Part shown: piece by piece, positions 16,845 through 25,367 of the stretch
Layout: each line of letters starts with the position of its first letter
Numbering within the stretch: position 1 is the first letter of the stretch
From: Robiginitomaculum sp.
GTDB taxonomy: Bacteria; Pseudomonadota; Alphaproteobacteria; Caulobacterales; Maricaulaceae
Assembly (NCBI GenBank): GCA_016765135.1
Contig: JAESQN010000016.1
Location: 1-64,000 of the forward strand
Direction: 5' to 3'
Length of the DNA: 64,000 bases
Position numbers and translations under genes: made by a program
The notes under the pieces: model-generated
What the model was told of the DNA's origin: nothing
Seen by the model: only the letters and a program-made list of their open reading frames with translations
Database searches by the model: none

Positions 16845-17063
16845 TCACTTGCCACCCGCCCTAAGTTCCGTCAATATCTTGATAAACAGCTCCCGTTTTG
16901 CGGGCCATAGTTCTGCTTTGCCGCGCTCTAGCTGGATGATTTCTTTGTCTACGGTTCGTTTGCTACCCTTGAAACCAAGCTCGCGGGCAAATTCAAGGCG
17001 CGACATGCCGAGCTTGTTACGGGTTCGTTTGATCAGGTTGGGTGTTATATGGATTTCGGTCAT
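16845..17063 (-). CDS. small helix-turn-helix protein
   Basis: A 72-residue XRE-like DNA-binding protein. The HTH lies around residues 7-45 (LIKRTRNKLGMSRLEFARELGF then KRTVDKEIIQLERG). I place the start at ATG 17063: an AAGGGG ribosome-binding site lies nine bases upstream, inside the last codons of rsmG, whose stop is only 4 bp before this ATG. A longer frame begins at 17117 within rsmG but has no reason to be used. Its position before the RM gene suggests a controller role, like the C proteins of RM systems. That is inference from context. Confidence 0.75.
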   Translation of the reverse strand: MTEIHITPNLIKRTRNKLGMSRLEFARELGFKGSKRTVDKEIIQLERGKAELWPAKRELFIKILTELRAGGK

Positions 17064-17067
17064 AGCG

Positions 17068-17724
17068 TTACGCCCCTTTGCGCAAATTGGTGATACACAA
17101 TATTTTTGCGGCTTCACTGGTCTGGCTGTCTTTTGTGGTCAGGTCAAAGTTGTGGGTTTTGCGGGCGGCATCTACCTCACTTTGCCAGTTTTCACCTTTG
17201 GGGAAAATAGCTTGCGAACTGGCCCCCCAAAACGGCAAGCTATAGTCCAGCAATTTGGGCAAAGGCGCAAAGGCGCGGGCGGTGATTATATCATACATTT
17301 GTGGCTCCAGGTTTTCCGCCCGCGCCTGTACGGCTTTGGCGGGCAGGGTCAGGTCTCGGATAACCGTGCGCAGGAAATTGCATTTTTTGCCGTTGGATTC
17401 GACCAATGTTATTTGCACCTCCGGTTTGTTTTTCAGCTCATTTTTTAGGCCATTTTTGAGCCCGTTTTTCACTCCAATGGCCAAAGCCAAGCCCGGAAAT
17501 CCGGCACCCGCACCCATATCAAGTACGGTTTTTGTACCCTCTGGCAACAGGTTTATGAGCTGCCAACTATCCATAGCATGACGCAACCAGAAATCGTGTA
17601 ATGTTGCCGAGGAAACTAGATTTATCTTTTTATTCCAACGGGTTAGCAGGTTGTACCACGCCTCTAAGTCTTCCAATGTTTCACGTGAAACATTGGTTTT
17701 GTGTTGAAATTGTTCCGCATTCAT
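17068..17724 (-). CDS. rsmG: 16S rRNA (guanine-N7) methyltransferase RsmG (GidB)
   Basis: Methylates G527 of 16S rRNA. 218 aa, with the SAM-binding motif VLDMGAGAGFPGLALAIG and the family's WNKKINLVSS segment near the N-terminus. The residues NVSRET near position 11 are encoded by a perfect parS site, a combination seen in other Alphaproteobacteria. I start it at ATG 17724, one base after the mnmG stop (TAATATG), rather than at the longer frame to 17772. A lysine/asparagine-rich insertion (KNGLKNGLKNELKN), built of short repeats, sits in the middle. It is followed directly by the small HTH gene. Confidence 0.94.
   Translation of the reverse strand: MNAEQFQHKTNVSRETLEDLEAWYNLLTRWNKKINLVSSATLHDFWLRHAMDSWQLINLLPEGTKTVLDMGAGAGFPGLALAIGVKNGLKNGLKNELKNKPEVQITLVESNGKKCNFLRTVIRDLTLPAKAVQARAENLEPQMYDIITARAFAPLPKLLDYSLPFWGASSQAIFPKGENWQSEVDAARKTHNFDLTTKDSQTSEAAKILCITNLRKGA
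17677..17692. promoter_or_regulatory. parS site 1 (perfect)
   Basis: The 16-bp palindrome TGTTTCACGTGAAACA is the canonical ParB/Spo0J binding site. It lies in the rsmG coding region, where it encodes part of NVSRET. Confidence 0.95.
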
Positions 17725-17725
17725 A

Positions 17726-19603
17726 TTATGCACTCCGCCGTTTGAGATGAGCCAGAACTGCCGACAAAGCACCAGGCGTCACACCCTCCATGCGGGCGGC
17801 TTGGCCCAATGTCGCCGGGCGAGTGGCTATCAATTTCTCACGCACTTCATTAGATATACCCCCGATTTTTGTATAATCCAAATGCTCCGGTAAACGCAGC
17901 CCTTCATCGCGTTTAAACGCCGCTATATCACGGGCTTGGCGCTCGATATATCCCGCATAAAGCGCATCTGCTTCCAGTGCGGTTTTTGCGCTTTCTGGCA
18001 GATCCGCCAACTCCGGCCAGACCGGAAGCAGGGTGTCTATAGTGATGTTGGGATAGGCCAACAGATCTGTCAGCGTGCGGCGCACCCCGTCTTCATTGAC
18101 TTTGATATTGTGGGCTTTGAGCTCGTTCGGGGTTTTGGATAAATTGGCCGCGAGAATGCGGGCCTTTTCCAATACGTGCATTTTGTCCTTAAAGGTTTGC
18201 GCCCTCTCTTTGCTGATAATACCCAGATTTTGCGCTAAAGGAGTTAAGCGCTGGTCAGCATTATCAGCGCGCAGACTGAGCCTGTATTCGGCACGGCTTG
18301 TGAACATACGGTATGGCTCTGAGACACCTTTGGTAATCAGATCGTCGATCATAACCCCAATATAGGCCTGGGAGCGGTCAAGGATAAATGGCTCGCCTCC
18401 GCTCGCCGCTAAAGCCGCATTTAGACCCGCCATCAAACCCTGGGCCGCAGCTTCTTCATAACCCGTCGTGCCGTTGATTTGACCAGCCAAATACAGACCT
18501 GGAATGCGGCGGGTTTCCAATGTGGCGCGTAATTCTCGCGGATCTACATAATCATATTCTATGGCATAACCATACCGCGCTACTTTCACGTTTTCCAAGC
18601 CTTTGATGGTCTTTAAAAACGCCAATTGCACGTCTTCTGGCAAGGAGGTGGAAATACCGTTTGGGTAGACTATTTTTCCGTCCGGGGTGCCCGGCAAACC
18701 CTCCGGCTCCAGGAAAACCTGGTGCTTGTCCCGATCCGCAAAACGCTGGATTTTGTCCTCAATAGACGGGCAATATCGCGGCCCGCGCCCAGAAATATGA
18801 CCCGCGTTAATAGCTGATTTTTGCAGATTATCTGCAATGATTTTGTGGGTGGCGGCGTTGGTGTGTGTGATACCGCAAGCGATTTGCGGCACCTTAATCG
18901 ACGCCGTCATAAAGGAAAACGGCACCGGGTTTTCATCCGCCTGTTGCATCTCCAATATGTCCCAATTGATGCTGTCGGTGGCAATACGGGCCGGAGTTCC
19001 GGTTTTCAGGCGGCCCATTTTTAGGTCGGCTGAATATAACCGCTCTGATAATCCAATTGAAGGCTTTTCGCCGTACCGACCCGCCGCAATGCGTTTGTCG
19101 CCTATATGGATCATACCTTTAAGAAAAGTCCCCGTGGTCAGAACCACTTTCGGAGCAAAATATTTCCGGTCGTCTTCGGTAACAATACCGCGCAAACCAT
19201 TGTCTTTAATAATTATGTCTCGAACCGCAGCTGCTTCAATGCATAGGTTTTCACGTGAAATCAGCGCGCCCTGCATAGCTTTTTTGTACAAAGCCCGATC
19301 AGATTGAGTGCGCGGGCCACGAACCGCCGGGCCTTTTGATCGGTTTAGCAGACGAAACTGGATGCCCGATACATCCGTTACCAAAGCCATTTCACCGCCA
19401 AGTGCATCTATTTCCCGTACCAAATGCCCCTTGCCCAACCCGCCAATTGCCGGGTTGCAGGACATTTCCCCAATAGTGTCAAGCTTATGGGTCAATAATA
19501 AAGTTCGTGCACCCGTCCGCGCCGCCGCACTGGCAGCCTCGCAACCAGCATGGCCGCCACCAATGACGATGACATCATATTCCGTATTTTGGTTTTTCGA
19601 CAT
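17726..19603 (-). CDS. mnmG: tRNA uridine 5-carboxymethylaminomethyl modification enzyme MnmG (GidA)
   Basis: The FAD-binding subunit of the MnmE-MnmG complex, which modifies the wobble uridine (cmnm5U34) of several tRNAs. 625 aa, the usual length. It begins with [15 protein letters not shown] (FAD motif), then [38 protein letters not shown] and [18 protein letters not shown], all highly conserved in the family. The gene also contains a degenerate parS-like sequence at 19247-19262. It lies one base before rsmG and about 110 bp after mnmE, with a perfect parS in that gap. Confidence 0.97.
   Translation of the reverse strand: MSKNQNTEYDVIVIGGGHAGCEAASAAARTGARTLLLTHKLDTIGEMSCNPAIGGLGKGHLVREIDALGGEMALVTDVSGIQFRLLNRSKGPAVRGPRTQSDRALYKKAMQGALISRENLCIEAAAVRDIIIKDNGLRGIVTEDDRKYFAPKVVLTTGTFLKGMIHIGDKRIAAGRYGEKPSIGLSERLYSADLKMGRLKTGTPARIATDSINWDILEMQQADENPVPFSFMTASIKVPQIACGITHTNAATHKIIADNLQKSAINAGHISGRGPRYCPSIEDKIQRFADRDKHQVFLEPEGLPGTPDGKIVYPNGISTSLPEDVQLAFLKTIKGLENVKVARYGYAIEYDYVDPRELRATLETRRIPGLYLAGQINGTTGYEEAAAQGLMAGLNAALAASGGEPFILDRSQAYIGVMIDDLITKGVSEPYRMFTSRAEYRLSLRADNADQRLTPLAQNLGIISKERAQTFKDKMHVLEKARILAANLSKTPNELKAHNIKVNEDGVRRTLTDLLAYPNITIDTLLPVWPELADLPESAKTALEADALYAGYIERQARDIAAFKRDEGLRLPEHLDYTKIGGISNEVREKLIATRPATLGQAARMEGVTPGALSAVLAHLKRRSA
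19247..19262. promoter_or_regulatory. degenerate parS-like site
   Basis: GTTTTCACGTGAAATC keeps the central TTCACGTGAA core of parS and differs from TGTTTCACGTGAAACA at the two outermost bases on each side. It is inside mnmG. ParB affinity is probably reduced. Confidence 0.45.
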
Positions 19604-19679
19604 GAACTTACTTTATCTTTAGGTTTTAGCTTTCCTATCGCTATTTCAACACTATGTCATGGGTTTATAGACATCTAAA

Positions 19680-19695
19680 TGTTTCACGTGAAACA
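19680..19695. promoter_or_regulatory. parS site 2 (perfect)
   Basis: TGTTTCACGTGAAACA in the gap between mnmE and mnmG, where no coding constraint explains it. Confidence 0.95.
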
Positions 19696-19712
19696 ATTTC
19701 AGCAATATTGCA

Positions 19713-21056
19713 CTATTTTCCAATGCAAAACTGCGAAAAAACCCTGTCTAAAACCGCTTCTATGTCGGATTCTCCCGCCAACTCTTTGATGGCGCCCAAG
19801 GCATGACGTAGATCGGCCCCAGCTAATTCAGGTGCGATACTTAGGTTTTTATTTGCGTTTTCTACCGCCTTCAAGGCACTCCGTACGCAATCCACATGCC
19901 GTGTTCTGGTTAAGCCGGCTTGTTCGGTAAGCGAAAATCGGGATATTATCTCCCGCTCAAGGGCGGATTCTAGTTCATCAAAGCCTTCTCCGGATACAGT
20001 GCTGATCGCAAATGTTTCACGTGAAACATTTTCAAGATCTGACCCATTTGACAGGTCTGCTTTATTGTACAAAACAAAATCTCCAGCAGTTAAAGTAGTG
20101 AGTACCTCATTGTTTTTATTGGACAAATCAATCACACCGAGCCGTAGATCAGCATCACGGGCGCGGCGTTTAGCCCGCCTCACCCCCTCTGCCTCAACTA
20201 CATTATCGGTCTCGCGTAGACCCGCGGTGTCGGAAATACACACTGGCAGCCCGGCAATGTGCGTGTGTACCTCGACTATATCGCGGGTTGTTCCAGCTTC
20301 AGGTGTAACAATAGCCGCATCTCGCCGAGCCAGGCGGTTTAAAATACTTGATTTTCCGGCGTTTGGCGCACCGATAATAGCAATATCCAATCCAGAACGA
20401 ACACGCTCACCACGTTTGCTGTCCGCAATTTGCCCCTTTAGCTCTTTAGCCAGGGCTTTTAAGCCCGGCCCAGCTTTTTGAGCTAGGGCGTCCGGTACAT
20501 CACCTTCATCTGGAAAATCTATTTCTCCCTCAACAAGGGCAAATGCATCAAGAATTTGGGTGCGCCAACCCTCATATATATCTCGCAAACCACCACGCAT
20601 TTGTCGCAGCGCTTGTCGTCGTTGACCGTCGCTTTGCGCGTCGATTAAATCTGCCAGCCCTTCAGCTTCAGTTAAATCTAGCTTGCCGTTTTCAAAGGCC
20701 CGGCGCGTAAATTCGCCCGCGTCAGCCTGGCGCAAACCAAGGTCATATAACGCGGTACTCACAGCCTCGATCACAGCCACACTACCGTGGATGTGAAACT
20801 CCACCACATCCTCACCTGTAAAGCTGGCTGGGGCAGGAAACCATAACACCAAAGCTTCGTCGATGCGGTCTTTGTTGGTATCCTGCAATACCCGCAATCT
20901 GGCCATGCGCGGCGGCGGTAATTTACGGCCACTTAGCTTGCACAAAACCTCACCGGCTTTGGGACCACTTATGCGCATAACCGCTACCCCGGCCCTACCC
21001 TGCGCCGTCGCTAAAGCGAATATTGTGTCAGCAAATATAGTTTCGCGGGTTTTCAT
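19713..21056 (-). CDS. mnmE: tRNA uridine-5-carboxymethylaminomethyl(34) synthesis GTPase MnmE (TrmE)
   Basis: The GTPase partner of MnmG in wobble-uridine modification. About 447 aa from the chosen ATG. It has the N-terminal folate-binding domain (TIFALATAQGRAGVAVMRISGP), a helical region, a G domain with GAPNAGKSSILNRL (P-loop), TPEAGTTRD and DTAGLRET, and the invariant C-terminal CIGK. The frame is open to 21095, but I start at ATG 21056 because family homology begins there. No strong ribosome-binding site is visible. A perfect parS (20013-20028) encodes the NVSRET segment of its G domain. Confidence 0.95.
   Translation of the reverse strand: MKTRETIFADTIFALATAQGRAGVAVMRISGPKAGEVLCKLSGRKLPPPRMARLRVLQDTNKDRIDEALVLWFPAPASFTGEDVVEFHIHGSVAVIEAVSTALYDLGLRQADAGEFTRRAFENGKLDLTEAEGLADLIDAQSDGQRRQALRQMRGGLRDIYEGWRTQILDAFALVEGEIDFPDEGDVPDALAQKAGPGLKALAKELKGQIADSKRGERVRSGLDIAIIGAPNAGKSSILNRLARRDAAIVTPEAGTTRDIVEVHTHIAGLPVCISDTAGLRETDNVVEAEGVRRAKRRARDADLRLGVIDLSNKNNEVLTTLTAGDFVLYNKADLSNGSDLENVSRETFAISTVSGEGFDELESALEREIISRFSLTEQAGLTRTRHVDCVRSALKAVENANKNLSIAPELAGADLRHALGAIKELAGESDIEAVLDRVFSQFCIGK
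20013..20028. promoter_or_regulatory. parS site 3 (perfect)
   Basis: TGTTTCACGTGAAACA inside mnmE, encoding NVSRET as in rsmG. With sites 1 and 2 it forms a cluster spread over 2.4 kb. Confidence 0.95.
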
Positions 21057-21161
21057 TTTGCTTTGGTGCTTTCTCAATCTATAAGGGAATGACATATAGA
21101 CGGGTTACAGATTAGTATAAAGCCCTTCACATCATCAAGGACAAGTTTTTAGGAGATATTT

Positions 21162-22160
21162 GTGTTCACTCATAACGGCAAAAAAAATGGTTATATAGTA
21201 ACAACGGTGGCGGTTTCAACGCTGTTTCTTGGCGCTCTCTCGTCGTGCCAGAAGACCAACACCCCAACTGAAAAGCTTAACATCGACGAGAGAGGCCGTA
21301 ATATAGCGACAAATAACGGTGATATTACGCCATACCCTTCCGTTTTAGAGCTATTTACCTGCAAACCAAGTGATGTAGCCTTTGTGGCCGCCCATCGCGG
21401 TACCCATGAAAGTTCAAAATATCCAGAAAATACCGTAGAGAGCTTACAGGCATTACATGAAAATGGTGTGCAGTTTGCTGAAATTGATGTTGCCCGCCTT
21501 AAAGATGGTACCCAGTTTCTTTTTCATGACGGCACCTGGGATCTCAGATCAACCGGCACAGGCCCAATCACTATGACGACATGGGAGCAGTCTCAACAAA
21601 TATTTCTCAAGGATACCAACGGCAAAATAACGTCAATTCGCCCTAGCTCTTTTGCAGATATACTTGCCTTCGCCAAAGACAAAATCTATCTTGAAATAGA
21701 TTTCCAACCTTCCGTAGATGAAGCGAAAGTTTTAAACAGTATTCGAGACGCTGATATGACGGATCAGGTTATTTTAATCTCCCATAACGCAGAACAAGCT
21801 TTACGCCTGTACAAACTTGCGCCGAAAATGGCTTTATCTGTAGGCATTTTCACTCCCGGCGATATTAAAAAAATGGAAGACCTCGGCATACCGACCAATA
21901 TTATGACCGTCTGGACAGGAGAAAAGCAGGTTCCAGACGATCTAGCCAAAGCTCTACGAGATAAAAAAATCCCAATTATAGTCGGGTCATTCGATCTTGA
22001 TGATATACTTCAGGCAAGTGGTGATTTTACCCCCTATACAAATTTCGCCATCCACCCCGATTTGGTTGTCAGTGATTTTGCATTCGACGCCCAAGAAACA
22101 CTGCAAATTAAAGGCGAAGACAAGTCCAGATTGGATGCGTGTTTAAAGGCAAACAAATAA
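21162..22160 (+). CDS. glycerophosphodiester phosphodiesterase-family lipoprotein, copy 1
   Basis: A 332-residue exported lipoprotein. The signal peptide ends in the lipobox LSSC (Cys about residue 29). The mature part is a GDPD TIM barrel: AAHRGTHE (catalytic His-Arg), EIDVARLKDG (metal-binding Glu/Asp), FHDGTWDLRSTGTG (second catalytic His), then YLEIDFQ. These enzymes release glycerol-3-phosphate from phospholipid-derived diesters. The start is GTG with AGGAGA five bases upstream. It is divergent from mnmE and followed by a tandem paralogue with the same layout. Confidence 0.9.
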   Translation: MFTHNGKKNGYIVTTVAVSTLFLGALSSCQKTNTPTEKLNIDERGRNIATNNGDITPYPSVLELFTCKPSDVAFVAAHRGTHESSKYPENTVESLQALHENGVQFAEIDVARLKDGTQFLFHDGTWDLRSTGTGPITMTTWEQSQQIFLKDTNGKITSIRPSSFADILAFAKDKIYLEIDFQPSVDEAKVLNSIRDADMTDQVILISHNAEQALRLYKLAPKMALSVGIFTPGDIKKMEDLGIPTNIMTVWTGEKQVPDDLAKALRDKKIPIIVGSFDLDDILQASGDFTPYTNFAIHPDLVVSDFAFDAQETLQIKGEDKSRLDACLKANK

Positions 22161-22166
22161 ATATAC

Positions 22167-22182
22167 TGTGACAATTTGCACA
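22167..22182. promoter_or_regulatory. CRP/FNR-like dyad after GDPD copy 1
   Basis: TGTGACAATTTGCACA is a TGTGA-N6-(T)CACA-type dyad with one mismatch, 7 bp after the first GDPD gene and 65 bp before the second. A related perfect dyad follows the second gene. It may regulate copy 2 or be a piece of the duplicated unit. Confidence 0.4.
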
Positions 22183-22246
22183 TAGTTATAGCAATAATGC
22201 TAACCTTGCATTGCGAGCAAGGGTATATATTTACAGGAGAAATAAA

Positions 22247-23248
22247 TTGTCTTCAAAAACGTTCAGGCTTAGTAATACTATAGCTTTATTGGTGCTATCC
22301 ACAGTTTTAGCTAGCACTCTCTCGTCGTGCCAGAAACATAGTATCCCAACTGAAAATCTTAAGGTCAACGAGAAAAGCCGTAATATTACGTCAACAAACG
22401 ATAATATTACGCCATATCCATCCGTGCTTAGTCTTTTTGCCTGCAAGCCTGCCCATAGGGCTTTCGTAGCTGCGCACCGGGGCACGCACGAAGGGTCAAC
22501 ATTTCCCGAAAATACTCTCGAAAGCTTACAAGAGTTACATGCGAAAGGTGTGCCTTTTGCAGAAATTGATATTGCCCGGCTAAAAGACGGCACCCAGTTT
22601 CTATTCCACGACGGTACATGGGACCGTGGCACGACAGGAACCGGGCCTATTGCCGTATCGTCCTGGCAGCAATCCCAACTATTATTGCTCAAGGACACCA
22701 ATGGAGATCTGACATCCTATCGCCCGAGCGCATTTTCAAATGTCCTTGCTTTTGCAAAAGATAAAATCTATTTGGAGATCGACTTCAAATCGTCTGTAGA
22801 CGAAGCAAAGGTTGTAGACAGTATTCGCGCCGCTGATATGTTGGATCAAGTTATCCTGATCGCCTACGACAATGATCAAGCCTTGCGTCTACATAAACTG
22901 GCACCAACAGCCGCATTGTCAGTCGGTATTTTCAAGCCAGCCGACATAGAGATGTTCGAAAACCTGGGCATTCCCGCAAGCGTTATGACTGCATGGACAG
23001 GTAGAGGCCCGATCACAGACGAGCTAGCCAAAGCCTTACGCGCCCGCAAAATTCCGATTTTAGCTGGATCATTTTTCGACCTTGATGACAAATTACAAGC
23101 ATCGGGCAATTTCACACCCTACACCCAATATGCCGTGCACCCTGATTTGGTGGTAAGCGACTTTGCCTTCGACACCCAACCCGTGCTAGAAATTACCGGA
23201 GACGATAAAATAAAAATGGAAGCGTGTCTGAAGAAAACCCCTAGATAA
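22247..23248 (+). CDS. glycerophosphodiester phosphodiesterase-family lipoprotein, copy 2
   Basis: A tandem paralogue of the preceding gene, about 333 aa. It has the lipobox LSSC followed by QKHSIPTENL (copy 1: QKTNTPTEKL), then AAHRGTHEGS, EIDIARLKDG, FHDGTWDRGTTGTG and YLEIDF, so all catalytic motifs are kept. I place the start at TTG 22247 because AGGAGA (22235-22240) is six bases upstream. The frame extends to a TTG at 22211 without such support. Copies are clearly similar at DNA level around the signal peptide, so the duplication is not ancient. It is convergent with coaE. Confidence 0.88.
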   Translation: MSSKTFRLSNTIALLVLSTVLASTLSSCQKHSIPTENLKVNEKSRNITSTNDNITPYPSVLSLFACKPAHRAFVAAHRGTHEGSTFPENTLESLQELHAKGVPFAEIDIARLKDGTQFLFHDGTWDRGTTGTGPIAVSSWQQSQLLLLKDTNGDLTSYRPSAFSNVLAFAKDKIYLEIDFKSSVDEAKVVDSIRAADMLDQVILIAYDNDQALRLHKLAPTAALSVGIFKPADIEMFENLGIPASVMTAWTGRGPITDELAKALRARKIPILAGSFFDLDDKLQASGNFTPYTQYAVHPDLVVSDFAFDTQPVLEITGDDKIKMEACLKKTPR

Positions 23249-23252
23249 TATA

Positions 23253-23268
23253 TGTGACGTTTGTCACA
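23253..23268. promoter_or_regulatory. perfect CRP-type palindrome after GDPD copy 2
   Basis: TGTGACGTTTGTCACA has both half-sites of the CRP consensus (TGTGA-N6-TCACA). It sits between convergent gene ends, where a CRP operator would be unusual. It parallels the dyad behind copy 1. Confidence 0.45.
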
Positions 23269-23292
23269 AATTAGTGTGTATATTCCGACTGT

Positions 23293-23883
23293 TTATTTTC
23301 CCAGTATTTCTTGCATGATGCTTTGAACCCGCTTGCGGGCGTGGGATAGGCCTTTATCTGTGTGTATTATATAGTCCGCTTTGGCACGTTTTTGTGCATC
23401 GGGGTATTGGCGGGATTTGATAAGTGCGAATTTTTCCTCCGTCATTCCGGGCCGGGCCAAAACGCGCTCCCGCTGTACGGCGGCATTGGCCGTGACGACA
23501 ACTATTTTATCTACATGGGCATCACTACCCGTTTCGAATAACAGCGGAATATCAGCAACAAAAACCTCATGACCTTCGACTTTCGCTAGCGCTATAGCGT
23601 CTTGGCGTAAAGCCAACACCATTGGATGGATAAAGCTTTCCAGCACCTCAATGTTTAAAGTGTCTTTTTTTAAATGTACGAGCAATTTTCCTCGATCAAC
23701 CGCACCTGCGACAATCACATCTGGAAACACGGCCCGTAACAAAGGCACGGCCGCACCATTTTTAGCATATAATGCATGCACGGCGGCATCTGCGTCAAAC
23801 ACAAATGCCCCGGCGTCTTCGAACATTTTTGCAGTTGCGGTTTTCCCCATACCGATAGAACCTGTCAAACCAACAATTATCAT
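23293..23883 (-). CDS. coaE: dephospho-CoA kinase CoaE
   Basis: Catalyses the last step of coenzyme A synthesis, ATP-dependent 3'-phosphorylation of dephospho-CoA. 196 aa, normal length. P-loop GLTGSIGMGKT at residues 5-15, then FDADAAVHALY (substrate contact), PLLFETGSD and SRQYPDAQKRAKADYII. The ATG overlaps the aroE stop by four bases (ATGA), so translation is coupled. It is last in the ppsR-maf-aroE-coaE operon, the order seen beside the Caulobacter origin. Confidence 0.95.
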   Translation of the reverse strand: MIIVGLTGSIGMGKTATAKMFEDAGAFVFDADAAVHALYAKNGAAVPLLRAVFPDVIVAGAVDRGKLLVHLKKDTLNIEVLESFIHPMVLALRQDAIALAKVEGHEVFVADIPLLFETGSDAHVDKIVVVTANAAVQRERVLARPGMTEEKFALIKSRQYPDAQKRAKADYIIHTDKGLSHARKRVQSIMQEILGK

Positions 23884-24755
23884 TTGTCTGCTTTCAAGTG
23901 GTTGAGCAATATGGTTTTTATGTTGTCGTCAGCTGGTGCGTCCACGCCGTAAAACAATTTAAAAGATGGGCGCGCCTGGGCGATGAGCATATCAAGGCCG
24001 CCGATCGTTCGTAGTCCGTACGCTTTGGCTTGTTTAAGTAAGCCCGTGTTTAGGGGTGTGTATACCAGATCATATACCCATGCATCGCCCGGCATGTATT
24101 TCAAATTTAAATCCAAATCCTCATGTCCGGACATGCCAGCGGCGCTGGCATTGATCAATAAGCCAGCACCTGAAATAGCTTCTTGTCGCTTTGCCCAATC
24201 ACAAGCATATAGGCTAGGAATATTGACAGTAGCTGCCAGTTTTTTCGCCCGCGCATCTGTACGGTTAAGCAAACGAATTTCCGGAGCACCTAAGGCCAAT
24301 AAAGACCCCAAGACCGCCCGCGCAGCGCCGCCCGCACCAATTATAGTCACCGCGTTGTTCAAAATAAAATTATGCCCAACGTGCTGCAAAAGCGGCCCCG
24401 CGAAACCCTCCATATCCGTATTGTGCCCTATGAGTTTACCATTTTTTTTATAAAGCACATTACACACACCTAATTTCATTGCGTCTGAGCTAAGTTCGTC
24501 TGCAGCTTCAAAGGCTAAACCTTTCAAAGGAATGGTTACATTCAGCCCGGATATGGTCGTTTTTTTGAGGCTCTGAAACGCATATTTAGCTTCGCCCGGA
24601 TGCACAGCAAACATAGTATAAGCCCCGCGTATAGCGCCTTGACGTAGCCAGTAATTATGCAAAACCGGGGATAGAGAGTGGTGAATAGGCCAACCTGCCA
24701 CTCCGGCAAGTTTTAATATATTGCTCTTTTGATTTTGGCTTGCGTTCATACTCAT
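23880..24755 (-). CDS. aroE: shikimate dehydrogenase AroE
   Basis: NADPH-dependent reduction of 3-dehydroshikimate to shikimate in aromatic amino-acid synthesis. 291 aa. GWPIHHSLSPVLHNYWL (substrate-binding), NVTIPLKGLAFE (catalytic lysine), GHNTDMEGF, the NADP motif TIIGAGGAARAVLGSLLALG and C-terminal GGLDMLIAQARPSFKLFYG are all present. ATGs at 24755 and 24749 are both possible starts. It lies 3 bp after the maf stop and overlaps coaE. Confidence 0.95.
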   Translation of the reverse strand: MSMNASQNQKSNILKLAGVAGWPIHHSLSPVLHNYWLRQGAIRGAYTMFAVHPGEAKYAFQSLKKTTISGLNVTIPLKGLAFEAADELSSDAMKLGVCNVLYKKNGKLIGHNTDMEGFAGPLLQHVGHNFILNNAVTIIGAGGAARAVLGSLLALGAPEIRLLNRTDARAKKLAATVNIPSLYACDWAKRQEAISGAGLLINASAAGMSGHEDLDLNLKYMPGDAWVYDLVYTPLNTGLLKQAKAYGLRTIGGLDMLIAQARPSFKLFYGVDAPADDNIKTILLNHLKADK

Positions 24756-24758
24756 ACC

Positions 24759-25361
24759 CTAACTCAAAATGGCGCCACGACGACGCAATTCTGCAAGTAA
24801 AGGTAAAAGCGACAACCCAAGAATTGAGAAGTAATCTCCCTCTACTTTTTCAAACAATTGTGCGCCGTATGTTTCAAATTTATATCCTCCGACACAAGCT
24901 AACACGCTCCGGCCCTCTTTTTTCATGTAGTCGTCTAAAAACGCATCGCTAAATTTCCGCATGGTGAGCTTGGCAACACTCGTGTAATGCCAATTCGCGG
25001 TGTTTTTTTGTACGACACATACGGCCCCAACAAGCCTATGTTCCTGGCCACGCAACATCAATAAACGCTCTATGGTTTCTTGACGGGTTTTAGGTTTATC
25101 AAAAACTTTCCCGTCAAACTCCAGCACCTGGTCTGCGCCAATAACAACCGTGTCGTCGCTGGTTTTAACCGCTAAGGCTTTGTCCAACGCCAAACGTTCA
25201 ACCAGTTGTGACGCCGGGCAACCTTCATTTAAAAACCTGTCCTTTACAATCGCCTCATTTATATTTGTAGGTTTGCATGTAAATTTAATGCCCGCATTTG
25301 TCATTATATCAAAGCGTATAGAGCTGGCTGATGCCAATATTATAGTGTTATGGGTTTCCAT
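24759..25361 (-). CDS. maf: Maf-family nucleotide pyrophosphatase
   Basis: A house-cleaning nucleoside triphosphate pyrophosphatase that removes modified or non-canonical nucleotides. 200 aa. The N-terminal signature is IILASASSIRFDIMTNAGI (usually SxSPRR; here SSIR, a departure in the phosphate-binding loop). VVIGADQVLEFDGKVFDKPKTR and the C-terminal VEGDYFSILGLSLLPLL follow. Second in the operon, six bases after ppsR. Confidence 0.92.
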   Translation of the reverse strand: METHNTIILASASSIRFDIMTNAGIKFTCKPTNINEAIVKDRFLNEGCPASQLVERLALDKALAVKTSDDTVVIGADQVLEFDGKVFDKPKTRQETIERLLMLRGQEHRLVGAVCVVQKNTANWHYTSVAKLTMRKFSDAFLDDYMKKEGRSVLACVGGYKFETYGAQLFEKVEGDYFSILGLSLLPLLAELRRRGAILS

Positions 25362-25367
25362 TTTGGC

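Noticed and set aside
17064-17117. N-terminal extension of the small HTH protein into rsmG
   Set aside because: The extension is coded in a second frame of rsmG and has no ribosome-binding site. The ATG at 17063 has AAGGGG.
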